Shown: positions 1-8,144 of the stretch, piece by piece
How the letters are laid out: each line of letters opens with the position of its first letter
How positions within the stretch are numbered: the first letter of the stretch is position 1
DNA from: Rhodovulum sp.
Lineage (GTDB): Bacteria > Pseudomonadota > Alphaproteobacteria > Rhodobacterales > Rhodobacteraceae
DNA length: 64,000 nt
NCBI GenBank assembly: GCA_020637615.1
Contig: JACKKC010000014.1
Location: 1-64,000, forward strand
Direction of reading: 5' to 3'
Position numbers and translations under genes: made by a program
The notes under the pieces: generated by a model
What the model saw: the letters and a program-made list of their open reading frames with translations, nothing else
The model's database searches: none
Told to the model about the DNA's origin: nothing

Positions 1-1650
1 CACCAGCAGGAACGCCGTCTCGCCGAGCCGCGTCACCGTCAGGTCGCTCTCGATCCCCCCGCGCGCGTTCAGCATCTGGGTATAGACGATCCGGCCCGCC
101 TCCACGTCCACGTCGTTGGCGCAGAGTTGCTGCAGGAAAGCGCAGGCATCGCGCCCTTCCACGCGGATCTTGCCGAAGGAGGACATGTCGATCAGCCCGA
201 CACCTGTGCGCAGCGCGAGATGCTCGGCGCGCTGGTTTTGAAACCAGTTCTGCCGCCCCCAGTCGTAGTGGTATTCCCGCGCCTCGCCCGGGGCGGCGAA
301 CCAGTTCGCGCGTTCCCAGCCCGCCACCTCGCCGAAGACCGCGCCGCGCCGTTCGAGTGCCTCGTGCACCGGCGAGCGCCGAACGCCCCGGGCCGTGGCC
401 ATCTGCCGGTAGGGGAAGTGATCGGCGTAGAGCAGGCCGAGGGTCTCGGTCACTCGCTCGCGCAGGTAGCGCCGGTTGCGCTGGAAGGGCTGGGCCCGGC
501 GGATGTCGACCTCCCAGAGGTCGAAGGGCGGTTCTCCTTCCGCGATCCATTCGGCGAGCGCGTAGCCTGCGCCACCCGAGGAGACGATGCCGATGGAGTT
601 GTAGCCCGCCGCCACCCAGTAGCCGCCGAGCTCCGGCGCCTCGCCGAGGTAGTAGCGGTCGTCCGGGGTGAAGCTCTCCGGCCCGTTGAAGAAGGTCTGG
701 ATGCCGGCCTCGCCCAGGAGCGGCACGCGGGCCACCGCCTTCTCGAGGATCGGCGCGAAATGGTCGAGATCCTCGGCCAGCTGGTCGAAGGCGAAATCCT
801 CGGGGATGCCGCCCATGCCCCAGGGCTTGGCCACCGGTTCGAAGGCGCCGAGCAGGAGCTTGCCCGCGTCCTCCTTGTAATAGGCGCATTCGTCCGGCAC
901 CCGCAGCACCGGCAGCCGCCCGAGCCCGGCGATCGGCTCGGTCACCACGTAGAAATGCTCGCAAGCGTGGAGCGGCAGGGTCACGCCGGACGCCGCCGCC
1001 AGGCCCCGCGCCCACATGCCGCCGCAGTTCACCACCACATCCGCCGCGATCCGGCCGCTCTCCTCGCCGCGCCGCCAGGCGATGCCCGTCACGCGTCCAC
1101 CCGCCTGCAGGACCTCGGTCACCACGACGCCCTCGTGGATTTGCACCCCGTGCTGGCGTGCGCCCCGCGCCAGCGCCATGGCGATATTGGCCGGGTCGCA
1201 TTGCCCGTCGCCGGGCAGATGCACAGCCGCCACCACGTCCGCCACGTCGAGATGCGGATAGAGCTCCGCCGCCTCCGCCGGGCCGATTTCGTGGACCTCG
1301 ATGTCGAAGGCCCGCGCCAGCGAGGCCTGGCGCAGGATCTCCTCGCGCCGCGCCTCCGTCAGCGCCACGGTGATCGAGCCGCATTGGCGGAGCCCGGTGG
1401 CGATGCCGGTCTCGGCTTCCAGCCGCCCGTAGAGATCGGCGGAATATTTCGCCAGCCGCGTCATGTTCTGGCTGGCGCGGAGCTGCCCGATCAGCCCGGC
1501 CGCATGCCAGGTCGTGCCGCAGGTCAGCTGCTTGCGCTCGAGCAGCACCACGTCCTTCCAGCCGAGCTTGGCCAGGTGATAGGCGACCGAGCAGCCCGAG
1601 ACGCCGCCGCCGATCACTACCGCCCGCGCGGCGCCGGGGATCTCGCTCAT
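1..1650 (-). CDS. FAD-dependent demethylating dehydrogenase, GcvT family (dimethylglycine/sarcosine dehydrogenase-like), 3' end outside window
   Basis: The first 550 residues are present; family members have about 810. An N-terminal Rossmann motif (VVIGGGVSGCSVAYHL, residues 11-26) binds FAD. GTTWHAAG near residue 47 holds the His that carries covalent FAD in dimethylglycine and sarcosine dehydrogenases. The tail after about residue 430 begins the folate-binding GcvT-like domain. The enzyme should oxidatively demethylate an N-methylated glycine and pass the methylene group to tetrahydrofolate. ATG at 1650 overlaps the stop of the upstream homocysteine methyltransferase by 4 bases, so the two are translationally coupled. 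Substrate (dimethylglycine, sarcosine or a relative) cannot be settled from sequence. Confidence 0.9.
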   Translation of the reverse strand, partial: MSEIPGAARAVVIGGGVSGCSVAYHLAKLGWKDVVLLERKQLTCGTTWHAAGLIGQLRASQNMTRLAKYSADLYGRLEAETGIATGLRQCGSITVALTEARREEILRQASLARAFDIEVHEIGPAEAAELYPHLDVADVVAAVHLPGDGQCDPANIAMALARGARQHGVQIHEGVVVTEVLQAGGRVTGIAWRRGEESGRIAADVVVNCGGMWARGLAAASGVTLPLHACEHFYVVTEPIAGLGRLPVLRVPDECAYYKEDAGKLLLGAFEPVAKPWGMGGIPEDFAFDQLAEDLDHFAPILEKAVARVPLLGEAGIQTFFNGPESFTPDDRYYLGEAPELGGYWVAAGYNSIGIVSSGGAGYALAEWIAEGEPPFDLWEVDIRRAQPFQRNRRYLRERVTETLGLLYADHFPYRQMATARGVRRSPVHEALERRGAVFGEVAGWERANWFAAPGEAREYHYDWGRQNWFQNQRAEHLALRTGVGLIDMSSFGKIRVEGRDACAFLQQLCANDVDVEAGRIVYTQMLNARGGIESDLTVTRLGETAFLLV

Positions 1651-2573
1651 GCCGGGTCTCCGCCGATCTCGTAGCCGCCCGACGCGAGGCGGGCGGCGAT
1701 GGCCGCGATATGCGCCGGCCCCGTCTCGCAGCAGCCGCCGACGAGGCTCGCGCCGCCCGCGACCCAACCCATCGCGTGATCGGCATAGGCCCCCGGGCCC
1801 AGGTCCACGCGTGCGGCGAGGCTTTCCACCGTGCTCCCCACCGCATGGCCGGTTTCGAAGGGCGCGAAGGCATTGGCGTAGCCGCCGAAAGGCCGGCCGG
1901 TGGCCTTCAGCGCCGGCATCGCCGCCCCGACCGCCTCGGGCGAGGAGCAGTTGACCAAGAGCGCGCCAACCGGCAGCGACCCGAGCGCCGCGGCCGCCGC
2001 CGCGATGCTCTCGCCGCTGCGCAGGAGCCCGGCGCCGTGTTCCGCCACCGTCCAGGACACCCAGACCGGCTTGGCCGAGGCCGCTGCGGCGCGGGCGGCA
2101 CCGAGCGCCTCACCCGAAGCGGCCATTGTCTCGCAGAGGAAGAGATCCACATGCGGCGCCTGCCGGGCCACCACTTCGGCATAGACCGGCTCGGCCTCTT
2201 CCGCCGTGCGGGCGATCTCCGGCCGGTAGGACCATTCGAGCGGTGGCAGGCATCCGGCGATGCGCACGCCGGCGCCTGCCGCCCCGGCCCGGTCGCGGGC
2301 GCGCAGCGCCAGGTCGCAGGCCGCGCGCTGCAGCTTCGCGAAATCCGCCGGGTCGCCGAATTTCCTGAGCCGCGTCGGCTCGGCGGAATAGGCGTTGATG
2401 GTGATGACCTGCGCGCCGGCGCGGATGTAGTCGAGATGCAGGTCCTCCACCGCCTGCGGCGCGTCCAGCATCACCTGCGCCGACCAGAGCGGCGCCGGCG
2501 CGGCCCCCGTGCGCCGGATGAGTTCCTGCCCCATGCCCCCGTCGAGGAGGACGATCCTGCGGCTCTTGCTCAT
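1647..2573 (-). CDS. Homocysteine S-methyltransferase family protein (betaine-homocysteine methyltransferase-like)
   Basis: A 308-residue protein. It starts MSKSRRIVLLDGGMGQEL, the usual N-terminus of the homocysteine S-methyltransferase domain. The zinc site is visible as LLVNCSS in the middle and GGCCETGP near the C-terminus. It moves a methyl group from a donor to homocysteine to make methionine. Because it lies between two dimethylglycine-type dehydrogenases and below a BetI-like regulator, glycine betaine is the likely donor and dimethylglycine the product handed to its neighbours; that is inference from context. ATG at 2573 begins just after a 322-base leader with strong inverted repeats. 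A long open frame extends upstream but has no homology, so this ATG is preferred. Confidence 0.87.
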   Translation of the reverse strand: MSKSRRIVLLDGGMGQELIRRTGAAPAPLWSAQVMLDAPQAVEDLHLDYIRAGAQVITINAYSAEPTRLRKFGDPADFAKLQRAACDLALRARDRAGAAGAGVRIAGCLPPLEWSYRPEIARTAEEAEPVYAEVVARQAPHVDLFLCETMAASGEALGAARAAAASAKPVWVSWTVAEHGAGLLRSGESIAAAAAALGSLPVGALLVNCSSPEAVGAAMPALKATGRPFGGYANAFAPFETGHAVGSTVESLAARVDLGPGAYADHAMGWVAGGASLVGGCCETGPAHIAAIAARLASGGYEIGGDPA

Positions 2574-2651
2574 GTCGTTGTGTCCCGCGCGGGGGTCTCT
2601 CCGCCGTCCCCACGCAGCGCCGCTTCGGCCGCAACGTGCCGGCTGCCGGGA

Positions 2652-2788
2652 CACGGCCTGCGCCTGCCTGGGCTGGTGCACGCGCAAGACGCGGCCCGTT
2701 CGGAAAAGGGCCATACGCCGCCGCTGGTTGCAGTGCTGCGTGCGCCTGCCGGGGGGCTGGCAGGCGCAGGCCGTGCTTGCGCACGGCC
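2652..2788. repeat. Inverted-repeat cluster in the 322-base leader between two betaine-pathway genes
   Basis: The gap 2574-2895 holds no convincing gene. A 17-base arm at 2652-2668 is the exact reverse complement of 2759-2775. Two back-to-back perfect hairpins lie inside: TGCGCCTGCC at 2741-2750 pairs with 2759-2768 (8-nt loop), and GGCCGTGC at 2769-2776 pairs with 2781-2788. On the minus strand, the sense of the next gene, the second has a GCAA tetraloop. The long 17-base pairing and the two local hairpins exclude each other. No U-run follows, so this is not a plain terminator. A structured leader or REP-like element is possible. Confidence 0.6.
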
Positions 2789-2895
2789 GGAAGGAATTTG
2801 CCCGGTGCGTTCCGTCCCGGTTCGCAGCGAGCCTCTCGGGGCGGCATGATGGCGCCGGCCCGTGACCTCGGCCGTCGTCGACCTGACCACGGCGC

Positions 2896-5343
2896 TCATG
2901 CCCGGAGCCGCCTGTTCTCCGGATCCCAGAGCGCGGCCTCCGCCTGAACTTCCGCCGGGAAGCGCTCGCCGTAGATTTCGACCTCCACCCGCGTCCCCGG
3001 GGTCGCGAGATCGCTGCGCAGCATGCCGAGCGCGATCGAGCGGTCGACCCGATGGCCCCAGCCGCCCGAGGTGGTCTCGCCCACCACCGTGCCATCGTGC
3101 CAGAGCGTCGACATGTAGGGCGCGTCGCAATCCCCCGTCGCCACGGCCAGAGTCACGAAGCGCTTGGCCGGGCCGTCGCGCTGCTCGCGCTCGAGCGCCG
3201 CCTTGCCGCGGAACGCGGGCTTCGCCCAGTCGACGAAGCGATCGAGCCCGCCCTGCAGCACCGTGTAGTCGGTGGAGAGGTCGCCCTTCCAGGCGCGGTA
3301 GCCCTTCTCCAGCCGCAGGCTGTTCAGCGCGAACATCCCGAAGGGCCTCAACCCGTGCCCAGCACCGGACGCCATCACCGCATCGAAGATCGCGGGCGTG
3401 TCCGCCACGCGCGAATGGATCTCCCAGCCGAGCTCGCCGGCGAAGGACACCCGCGCCAGGAGGCAGGGCCGCCCGGCGATCTTCGCCGCCTTATGGCTCA
3501 GCCATGGCGCTGCGAGATCGGCCTCCGTGACCGCCGCGAGGATCGCCCGGCTCGCCGGTCCGGTGAGGATCTGGCAGGACCAGCCGTCGGTCACGTCGCG
3601 GAGTGTGAAGCCCGCGCCTTCCGGCCGGTGCCGCGCGAGCCATTCGAAGTCATGGGACTGCGCCACCGCGGCGGTGATCAGCAGGAAATCCTCCTCGCCC
3701 AGCGCCAGCACCGACATCTCGGTGACGATCCGCCCGCCCTCGTCGGCGAAATAGCCGAGCCCCATGCGCCCCGGCTTCGGCACCCGCCCGGTGATCTGCG
3801 CGTCGAGCCAGGCGCGCGCGCCGGGCCCCTCCAGGCGGAAGCGCGAGAAGCCCGGCAGGTCGAGGATGCCGGCCGCGTCCCGCACCGCGCGGCATTCCTC
3901 CCGGACCCGGGCGAACCACGGGCCTTCGCGACCCCAGGTCTGGGTCGCCGCCTCCGAGACGTCGTCACCGGGCCTGGCGAACCAGTTCGCCCGTTCCCAG
4001 CCGTTCGCCGCCCCGAACTGCGCGCCGAGCGCGGCGATGCGGTCGTGCACGGCCGAGAGCTTCTTCCCCCGCCCGGCTGGCCAGGCGTGATGCGGGAAAT
4101 GCATCGCGTATTCATGGCCGTAGACTTCGCGCGCCTTGGCGAGGCAGTAGTCCGGATCCTCGAAGCCGGTGAAGCGCCGGGGATCGCAGGACCACATGTC
4201 CCATTCCGTCTCGCCTTCGGTCACCCATTCCGCCAGCACCTTGCCGGCCCCGCCCGCCTGGCAGATGCCGAAGGTGAAGACGCAGGCCTCATAGGCCCCC
4301 GGCACCCCCGGCATCGGGCCGATCAGCGGATTGCCGTCGGGCGTATAGGGGATCGGCCCGTTGATGACCTTGGTCAGGCCGGCGGTGCCGAGCACCGGCA
4401 CCCGGGCGATGGCGTCCTCGATGTACCATTCCAGCCGGTCGAGATCGTCCGCGAAGAGCTGGAAGGAGAAATCCTCGGGCATCGGATCATCCGGCGTCAC
4501 CCAATGCGCCCGGCAGTCCCGCTCGTAGGGGCCGAGGTTCATGCCGCCCTTTTCCTGGCGCAGGTAGTAGGAGGAATCGACGTCGCGCAGCAGCGGCAGC
4601 TTGGCGCCCGCCTCGCGCGACCAGGACACCACCTCCGGCATCTCGTCGAAGAGCATGTACTGGTGGCTCATCACCACCATCGGCAGCTCGCGCCCGAACC
4701 ACTTCCCCACCTCGCGCGCGCGATAGCCTGCCGCGTTGACCACGATCTCGCAGGCGATCTCGCCCTTGGGCGTCGTCACCACCCAGCCGTCGCCCTGCCG
4801 CCGCACGCCGGTCGCCGGGCAGAAGCGGTGGATCCGCGCGCCCATCGTCCGCGCCCCCTTGGCCAGCGCCTGGGTCAGCTGCGCGGGATCGATGTCGCCG
4901 TCGTAGGGGTCAAAGAGCGCGCCGGCGAGATCATGCGTCTCCAGGAAGGGATAGCGCGACCGGATCTCGTTGGCACCAAGGACCTCCAGATCCATGCCCT
5001 GATAGCGCCCCATCCCCACCACGCGGCGGAACTCGCGCATCCGCTCGGCGGAATGTCCCAGCCGCACCGAGCCGGTCACATGGTAGTTCATCGGGTAGTC
5101 GACCTCGCCGGCGAGCCGGCGGTAGAGATCGGCCGAATAGCGCTGCATGTTCATGATCGACCAAGAGGCCGAGAAGGTCGGTACGTTGCCCGCCGCATGC
5201 CAGGTCGAGCCCGCCGTCAGCTCGTTCTGCTCGAGCAGGACGCAATCGCTCCAGCCTGCCTTCGCGAGATGGTAGAGCGCCGAAACGCCCACCGCGCCGC
5301 CGCCGATGACCACGACACGGGCCTGTGCATCGATGTCGGACAA
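2896..5343 (-). CDS. FAD-dependent dimethylglycine/sarcosine dehydrogenase-like protein, GcvT family
   Basis: A complete 815-residue protein. The Rossmann motif VVVIGGGAVGVSALYHLAKA is at residues 10-29, and GSTWHAAG near residue 46 supplies the His for covalent FAD. The DAO domain fills roughly residues 10-370, a linker follows, and the C-terminal GcvT-like folate domain covers about 430-800. The predicted job is oxidative N-demethylation with transfer of the C1 unit to tetrahydrofolate. It is a paralogue of the dehydrogenase at 1-1650; two steps (dimethylglycine to sarcosine, sarcosine to glycine) would explain two copies. It lies 51 bases downstream of the TetR regulator on the same strand, probably in one operon. 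Confidence 0.9.
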   Translation of the reverse strand: MSDIDAQARVVVIGGGAVGVSALYHLAKAGWSDCVLLEQNELTAGSTWHAAGNVPTFSASWSIMNMQRYSADLYRRLAGEVDYPMNYHVTGSVRLGHSAERMREFRRVVGMGRYQGMDLEVLGANEIRSRYPFLETHDLAGALFDPYDGDIDPAQLTQALAKGARTMGARIHRFCPATGVRRQGDGWVVTTPKGEIACEIVVNAAGYRAREVGKWFGRELPMVVMSHQYMLFDEMPEVVSWSREAGAKLPLLRDVDSSYYLRQEKGGMNLGPYERDCRAHWVTPDDPMPEDFSFQLFADDLDRLEWYIEDAIARVPVLGTAGLTKVINGPIPYTPDGNPLIGPMPGVPGAYEACVFTFGICQAGGAGKVLAEWVTEGETEWDMWSCDPRRFTGFEDPDYCLAKAREVYGHEYAMHFPHHAWPAGRGKKLSAVHDRIAALGAQFGAANGWERANWFARPGDDVSEAATQTWGREGPWFARVREECRAVRDAAGILDLPGFSRFRLEGPGARAWLDAQITGRVPKPGRMGLGYFADEGGRIVTEMSVLALGEEDFLLITAAVAQSHDFEWLARHRPEGAGFTLRDVTDGWSCQILTGPASRAILAAVTEADLAAPWLSHKAAKIAGRPCLLARVSFAGELGWEIHSRVADTPAIFDAVMASGAGHGLRPFGMFALNSLRLEKGYRAWKGDLSTDYTVLQGGLDRFVDWAKPAFRGKAALEREQRDGPAKRFVTLAVATGDCDAPYMSTLWHDGTVVGETTSGGWGHRVDRSIALGMLRSDLATPGTRVEVEIYGERFPAEVQAEAALWDPENRRLRA

Positions 5344-5394
5344 AGCGGCCTCCCTGGACGATTTTGCGAGTATGCGCAGCCGTTCCGCGCGGTT

Positions 5395-6018
5395 TCAATC
5401 CGTGATCGGCGACGCGAGAAACCGGTCGATCCAGCGGTCGCAGATCGCCCGGCCCTCGTCCGGCGCGAAGGGCGTTTCGGCGAGGCACCATTCCACCCAG
5501 AGCCCGTCGAGCAGCGCGCTCAGTTCCGTCGCCCGGCCGGCCAGATGTGGTATTTCCCCCGGCTCCCCGCGCGCGTCCGCCATCAGGTCGCGCAGCGCGG
5601 CCTGGAAGGCGCCGTTGCTGCGCTCATGCGCCGCGCGGACGGCCTCGGATTCGAAGGCCATCGCCCAGAAGACGATCCAAGCGCGGAGCACGCCGCGGTC
5701 GAGGATCTCCGGCCCGAAATAGGCGGCAATGAAGCCGCGCAGCCGCGCCACCGGATCGCCGTCCCCGGCCGCCTCGAGCAGCATCGCGAGCTGGCGCTCG
5801 GCCAGGGTCTCGTAGGCGGCCGCGACCAGGTCGTCCTTGCTGGGGAAGTAATGGTTGATCAGCCCGATGGAGATCCCCGCCTCGGCGCCGATCCGTCGCG
5901 CCGAGAGCCCGTCGCGGCCCTCGCGCCGCAGGCAGCGCAGCGTCGCCTCGATCAGCGCTGCGCGCCGAGCGTCGGGTTGCAGGCGGTCGAAGTCGCGGCG
6001 TTTGTCGGGGCGGGCCAC
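5395..6018 (-). CDS. TetR family regulator, BetI-like
   Basis: A 207-residue protein with an N-terminal helix-turn-helix (about residues 20-65, including GISIGLINHYFPSKDDLV) and a helical ligand domain. The TetR helices and the C-terminal pattern resemble BetI-type repressors, which sense choline or betaine compounds. I chose the GTG at 6018 because AAGGA lies about 10 bases upstream and the TetR domain begins soon after; the open frame runs on to 6306 but that part looks unlike protein. It heads the demethylation gene block and is divergent from the aminotransferase at 6119. A palindrome fits in the short intergenic region and may be its own operator. The ligand is not determined. Confidence 0.8.
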   Translation of the reverse strand: MARPDKRRDFDRLQPDARRAALIEATLRCLRREGRDGLSARRIGAEAGISIGLINHYFPSKDDLVAAAYETLAERQLAMLLEAAGDGDPVARLRGFIAAYFGPEILDRGVLRAWIVFWAMAFESEAVRAAHERSNGAFQAALRDLMADARGEPGEIPHLAGRATELSALLDGLWVEWCLAETPFAPDEGRAICDRWIDRFLASPITD

Positions 6019-6036
6019 GGGGGGTTGAATTCCTTG

Positions 6037-6052
6037 TTGAACGACTGTACAA
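6037..6052. promoter_or_regulatory. Candidate BetI/TetR operator between divergent genes
   Basis: TTGAACGACTGTACAA is an imperfect dyad of the form TTGnAC-N4-GTnCAA, located 19 bases upstream of the TetR start and 67 bases upstream of the aminotransferase start. BetI-type operators are built on TTGAAC half sites, so autoregulation and joint control of both directions is plausible. This is inferred from pattern only. Confidence 0.4.
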
Positions 6053-6118
6053 TAGATAACGGAAACGGCGGCGTGATGCAACGCCGGAAAATGCAACCTC
6101 CCGAACATGAGGCAGACC

Positions 6119-7303
6119 ATGCGGTATTCGACTTTCACGGACCGGATCGGCGGCGAGGGTGCGGAGGCCTGGGCCATCCATTCCGAGGCCCTGGCCGCGG
6201 CCGGCCGTGGCGAGGATGCGATCGTGCTCAGCATCGGCGACCCGGATTTCGCCACGCCCGAGCCGATCGTGCGCCGTGCCGTCGCCGCGCTGGAATCCGG
6301 CGACACCCACTATGCCGAGGTCGCCGGGCGCATGGACCTGCGCGCCGCCATCGCCGCGCGCCACGCCGTGCGCACCGAGTCGCCCTGCGCTGCGGAGAAT
6401 GTCATGGTCCTCGCCGGAGCGCAGAACGCGCTCTTCGCCGCAAGCCTCTGCCTGCTCGACGCCGGCGACGCCGTCGTCGCGCTCGATCCGATGTATGTCA
6501 CTTACGAGGCGACGATCCGCGCCTCGGGTGCCGACCTCGTCCGCGTGCCCCAGGCCGCCGCCGCCGGCTTCCGGCCGGACCCGGCCGTCATCGAGGCGGC
6601 GATCACCCCGCGCACCCGCGCGATCCTGCTCACCAATCCCAACAATCCCACCGGGGTCGTGCTGAACGGGACCGAGCTCGCCGCCATCGCCGAGATCGCC
6701 CGTCGCCACGACCTCTGGGTGATCGCCGACGAGGTCTATGCCGATCTCGTCTACGGACCCCGCCACGCCTCGATCGCCGGCCTGCCCGGAATGGCCGAGC
6801 GCACCGTCACCATCGGCAGCTTGTCGAAATCCCATGCCATGACCGGCTGGCGCATCGGCTGGGCCATCGGTCCCGAGGCGCTGATCGCGCATTTCGCCCG
6901 GCTCGGGCTCGCCATGCTCTACGGCCTGCCCGGATTCTGCCAGCAGGCGGCGCTGACCGCGCTCGAGATCGAGGAAGAGACCACCGAGGCCATGCGCCGG
7001 GTCTACCGTCGCCGCCGCGACCTGGCCTGCGACCGGCTCGCCGCGGCGCGGGGCCTGCGGCTGCTGCTGCCCGAGGCGGGCATGTTCGTCATGGCCGACG
7101 TGCGCGAAACCGGGCTTTCAAGCGGGGAATTCGCGGTCCGGCTCTTCCGCGAGACCGGGGTCTCGGTCCTCGACGGTGCGGCCTTCGGCGAGAGCGCAAG
7201 GGGCTGGGTGCGGCTTTCCTTCACCATCGAGGATGCGCGCCTGGCGGAGGCCTGCGAGCGCGTCGCGCGCTTCACGCGCTCCCTGGCGGCGAGAGCGGCC
7301 TGA
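6119..7303 (+). CDS. PLP-dependent class I/II aminotransferase
   Basis: A 394-residue fold-type I aminotransferase. It shows the usual landmarks: LTNPNNPTG (substrate and PLP pocket), the DEVYADL motif holding the Asp that pairs with the PLP nitrogen, and SLSKSHAMTGWRIGW containing the Schiff-base Lys. A conserved Arg lies near the C-terminus (GWVRLSF). It swaps an amino group between an amino acid and a 2-oxo acid; the substrate is unknown. I favour the ATG at 6119 over that at 6107 because GAGG stands 5-8 bases before it and homologues begin MRYxxxTDRI. It is divergent from the betaine cluster and may be co-controlled with it. Confidence 0.86.
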   Translation: MRYSTFTDRIGGEGAEAWAIHSEALAAAGRGEDAIVLSIGDPDFATPEPIVRRAVAALESGDTHYAEVAGRMDLRAAIAARHAVRTESPCAAENVMVLAGAQNALFAASLCLLDAGDAVVALDPMYVTYEATIRASGADLVRVPQAAAAGFRPDPAVIEAAITPRTRAILLTNPNNPTGVVLNGTELAAIAEIARRHDLWVIADEVYADLVYGPRHASIAGLPGMAERTVTIGSLSKSHAMTGWRIGWAIGPEALIAHFARLGLAMLYGLPGFCQQAALTALEIEEETTEAMRRVYRRRRDLACDRLAAARGLRLLLPEAGMFVMADVRETGLSSGEFAVRLFRETGVSVLDGAAFGESARGWVRLSFTIEDARLAEACERVARFTRSLAARAA

Positions 7304-7307
7304 GGGC

Positions 7308-7330
7308 GGTCGGCGAGTCTCTCGCCGACC
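7308..7330 (+). terminator. Hairpin just after the aminotransferase gene
   Basis: GGTCGGCGAG at 7308-7317 is the exact reverse complement of 7321-7330, with a 3-base loop, four bases after the stop codon at 7303. No U-run follows, so it may be a weak or Rho-assisted terminator, or it may protect the 3' end. Confidence 0.5.
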
Positions 7331-7440
7331 TGATCGCCGCTTCGCGCCTCGCCGGCAGTGCCGGCCCCGCCCTCCATGGAGATCACCGCCTGACCCCTGA
7401 CCGTCGCGTGCGGACGGGTTAACCGAACCTTGCGAAACCG

Positions 7441-7495
7441 GCGCATGGAGCGTGCATGAATGGTGCATAGCTTGTGCATGGCGCATGCATGGTCG
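7441..7495. repeat. Five-copy, 11-bp phased direct repeat (consensus GTGCAT)
   Basis: Hexamers at 7441 (GCGCAT), 7452, 7463, 7474 (GTGCAT each) and 7485 (ATGCAT) are spaced exactly 11 bases, so all would lie on one face of the helix. The surrounding 7304-7672 gap has no recognisable gene: short frames there are Trp/His/Arg-rich and unlike known proteins. The array sits about 180 bases upstream of the lipoprotein-dacC-tmk operon and looks like an operator array or iteron-like cluster. No known regulator is assigned. Confidence 0.6.
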
Positions 7496-7672
7496 ATTCG
7501 CTCCGCCGGCGGTGGCGGGAGCCTTGCCGGGAGCGGCGAAAAGCCCGACACTCGCCCGCGCCCGGATCCGGCGTTCGAGAGGGATACGAACCTTGGACCA
7601 GAGCCGACCCAGGCCATCCGGCGCTTGCGGCTCCTGATCCCGTCGGCCAAGGTCTGGGATGGATATTCTTGC

Positions 7673-8077
7673 GTGAACCCCGTGCGTTACTTGGTCATCC
7701 TACTGCTCGCCGGCACCCTCTCCAGCTGCGACCGTCCGGTCAATCCCGATGCGCTGACCGTGACGCTCGAGCCGACCGAGGAGCCCGAGGCCTTCTATCG
7801 CGAGGGCCTCGGCCGGCGCACCACCACCGATGCCCCCGGTCTTTGGGCCGTCGTGAGCCAGCTCCCCCGCGCCGAAAGCGCCGTCATCCGAAACGCCCGA
7901 AGTGGTGCCGAAGTCACCGTAGCCCTCTTCGCCGCGCGTCGCTCGGTCGGGGGATCGGATATCGAGATCTCGGCGGAAGCCGCCGATGCGCTCGGCATCG
8001 GCGAGGAGCCGGTTTCGGTCTCCGTGACCGCTGTCCGCGTCGAGCCCAATCTCGTCGTTCCCAAGGATGTTTTTTGA
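7673..8077 (+). CDS. Small lipoprotein, possibly with a RlpA-like double-psi beta-barrel
   Basis: A 134-residue protein starting at GTG 7673. The signal segment YLVILLLAGTLSSC ends in a lipobox with the lipidated Cys near residue 17. The mature part contains AEVTVALFAARRSVGGSD and ISAEAADALGIGEEPV, which resembles the barrel of RlpA-like proteins (the pattern xLSxxAAxALG), but the match is partial. The open frame reaches back to 7460, but that stretch has no signal-peptide logic. It precedes the D-Ala-D-Ala carboxypeptidase by 67 bases, which fits a cell-wall role. Function is uncertain. Confidence 0.6.
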   Translation: MNPVRYLVILLLAGTLSSCDRPVNPDALTVTLEPTEEPEAFYREGLGRRTTTDAPGLWAVVSQLPRAESAVIRNARSGAEVTVALFAARRSVGGSDIEISAEAADALGIGEEPVSVSVTAVRVEPNLVVPKDVF

Positions 8078-8144
8078 CAGGCGGATGCGCTTGCCCTATC
8101 GCTGAGGCAGGTATCGAGGGGTGCTCCGAGGCAGGAGAACGCGT

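Noticed and set aside
2574..2895. Known SAM-II or glycine riboswitch before the homocysteine methyltransferase gene
   Set aside because: I could not find the conserved core elements of these classes; only the inverted repeats are certain.
3052..7422. A 1456-codon open frame on the plus strand
   Set aside because: It lies antisense to the dehydrogenase and TetR genes and then out of frame with the aminotransferase; composition is Arg/Pro/His-rich, a shadow of GC-rich coding DNA.
7460..7672. N-terminal extension of the lipoprotein frame
   Set aside because: The extra 71 codons overlap the phased repeat, lack a ribosome site and would bury the signal peptide.
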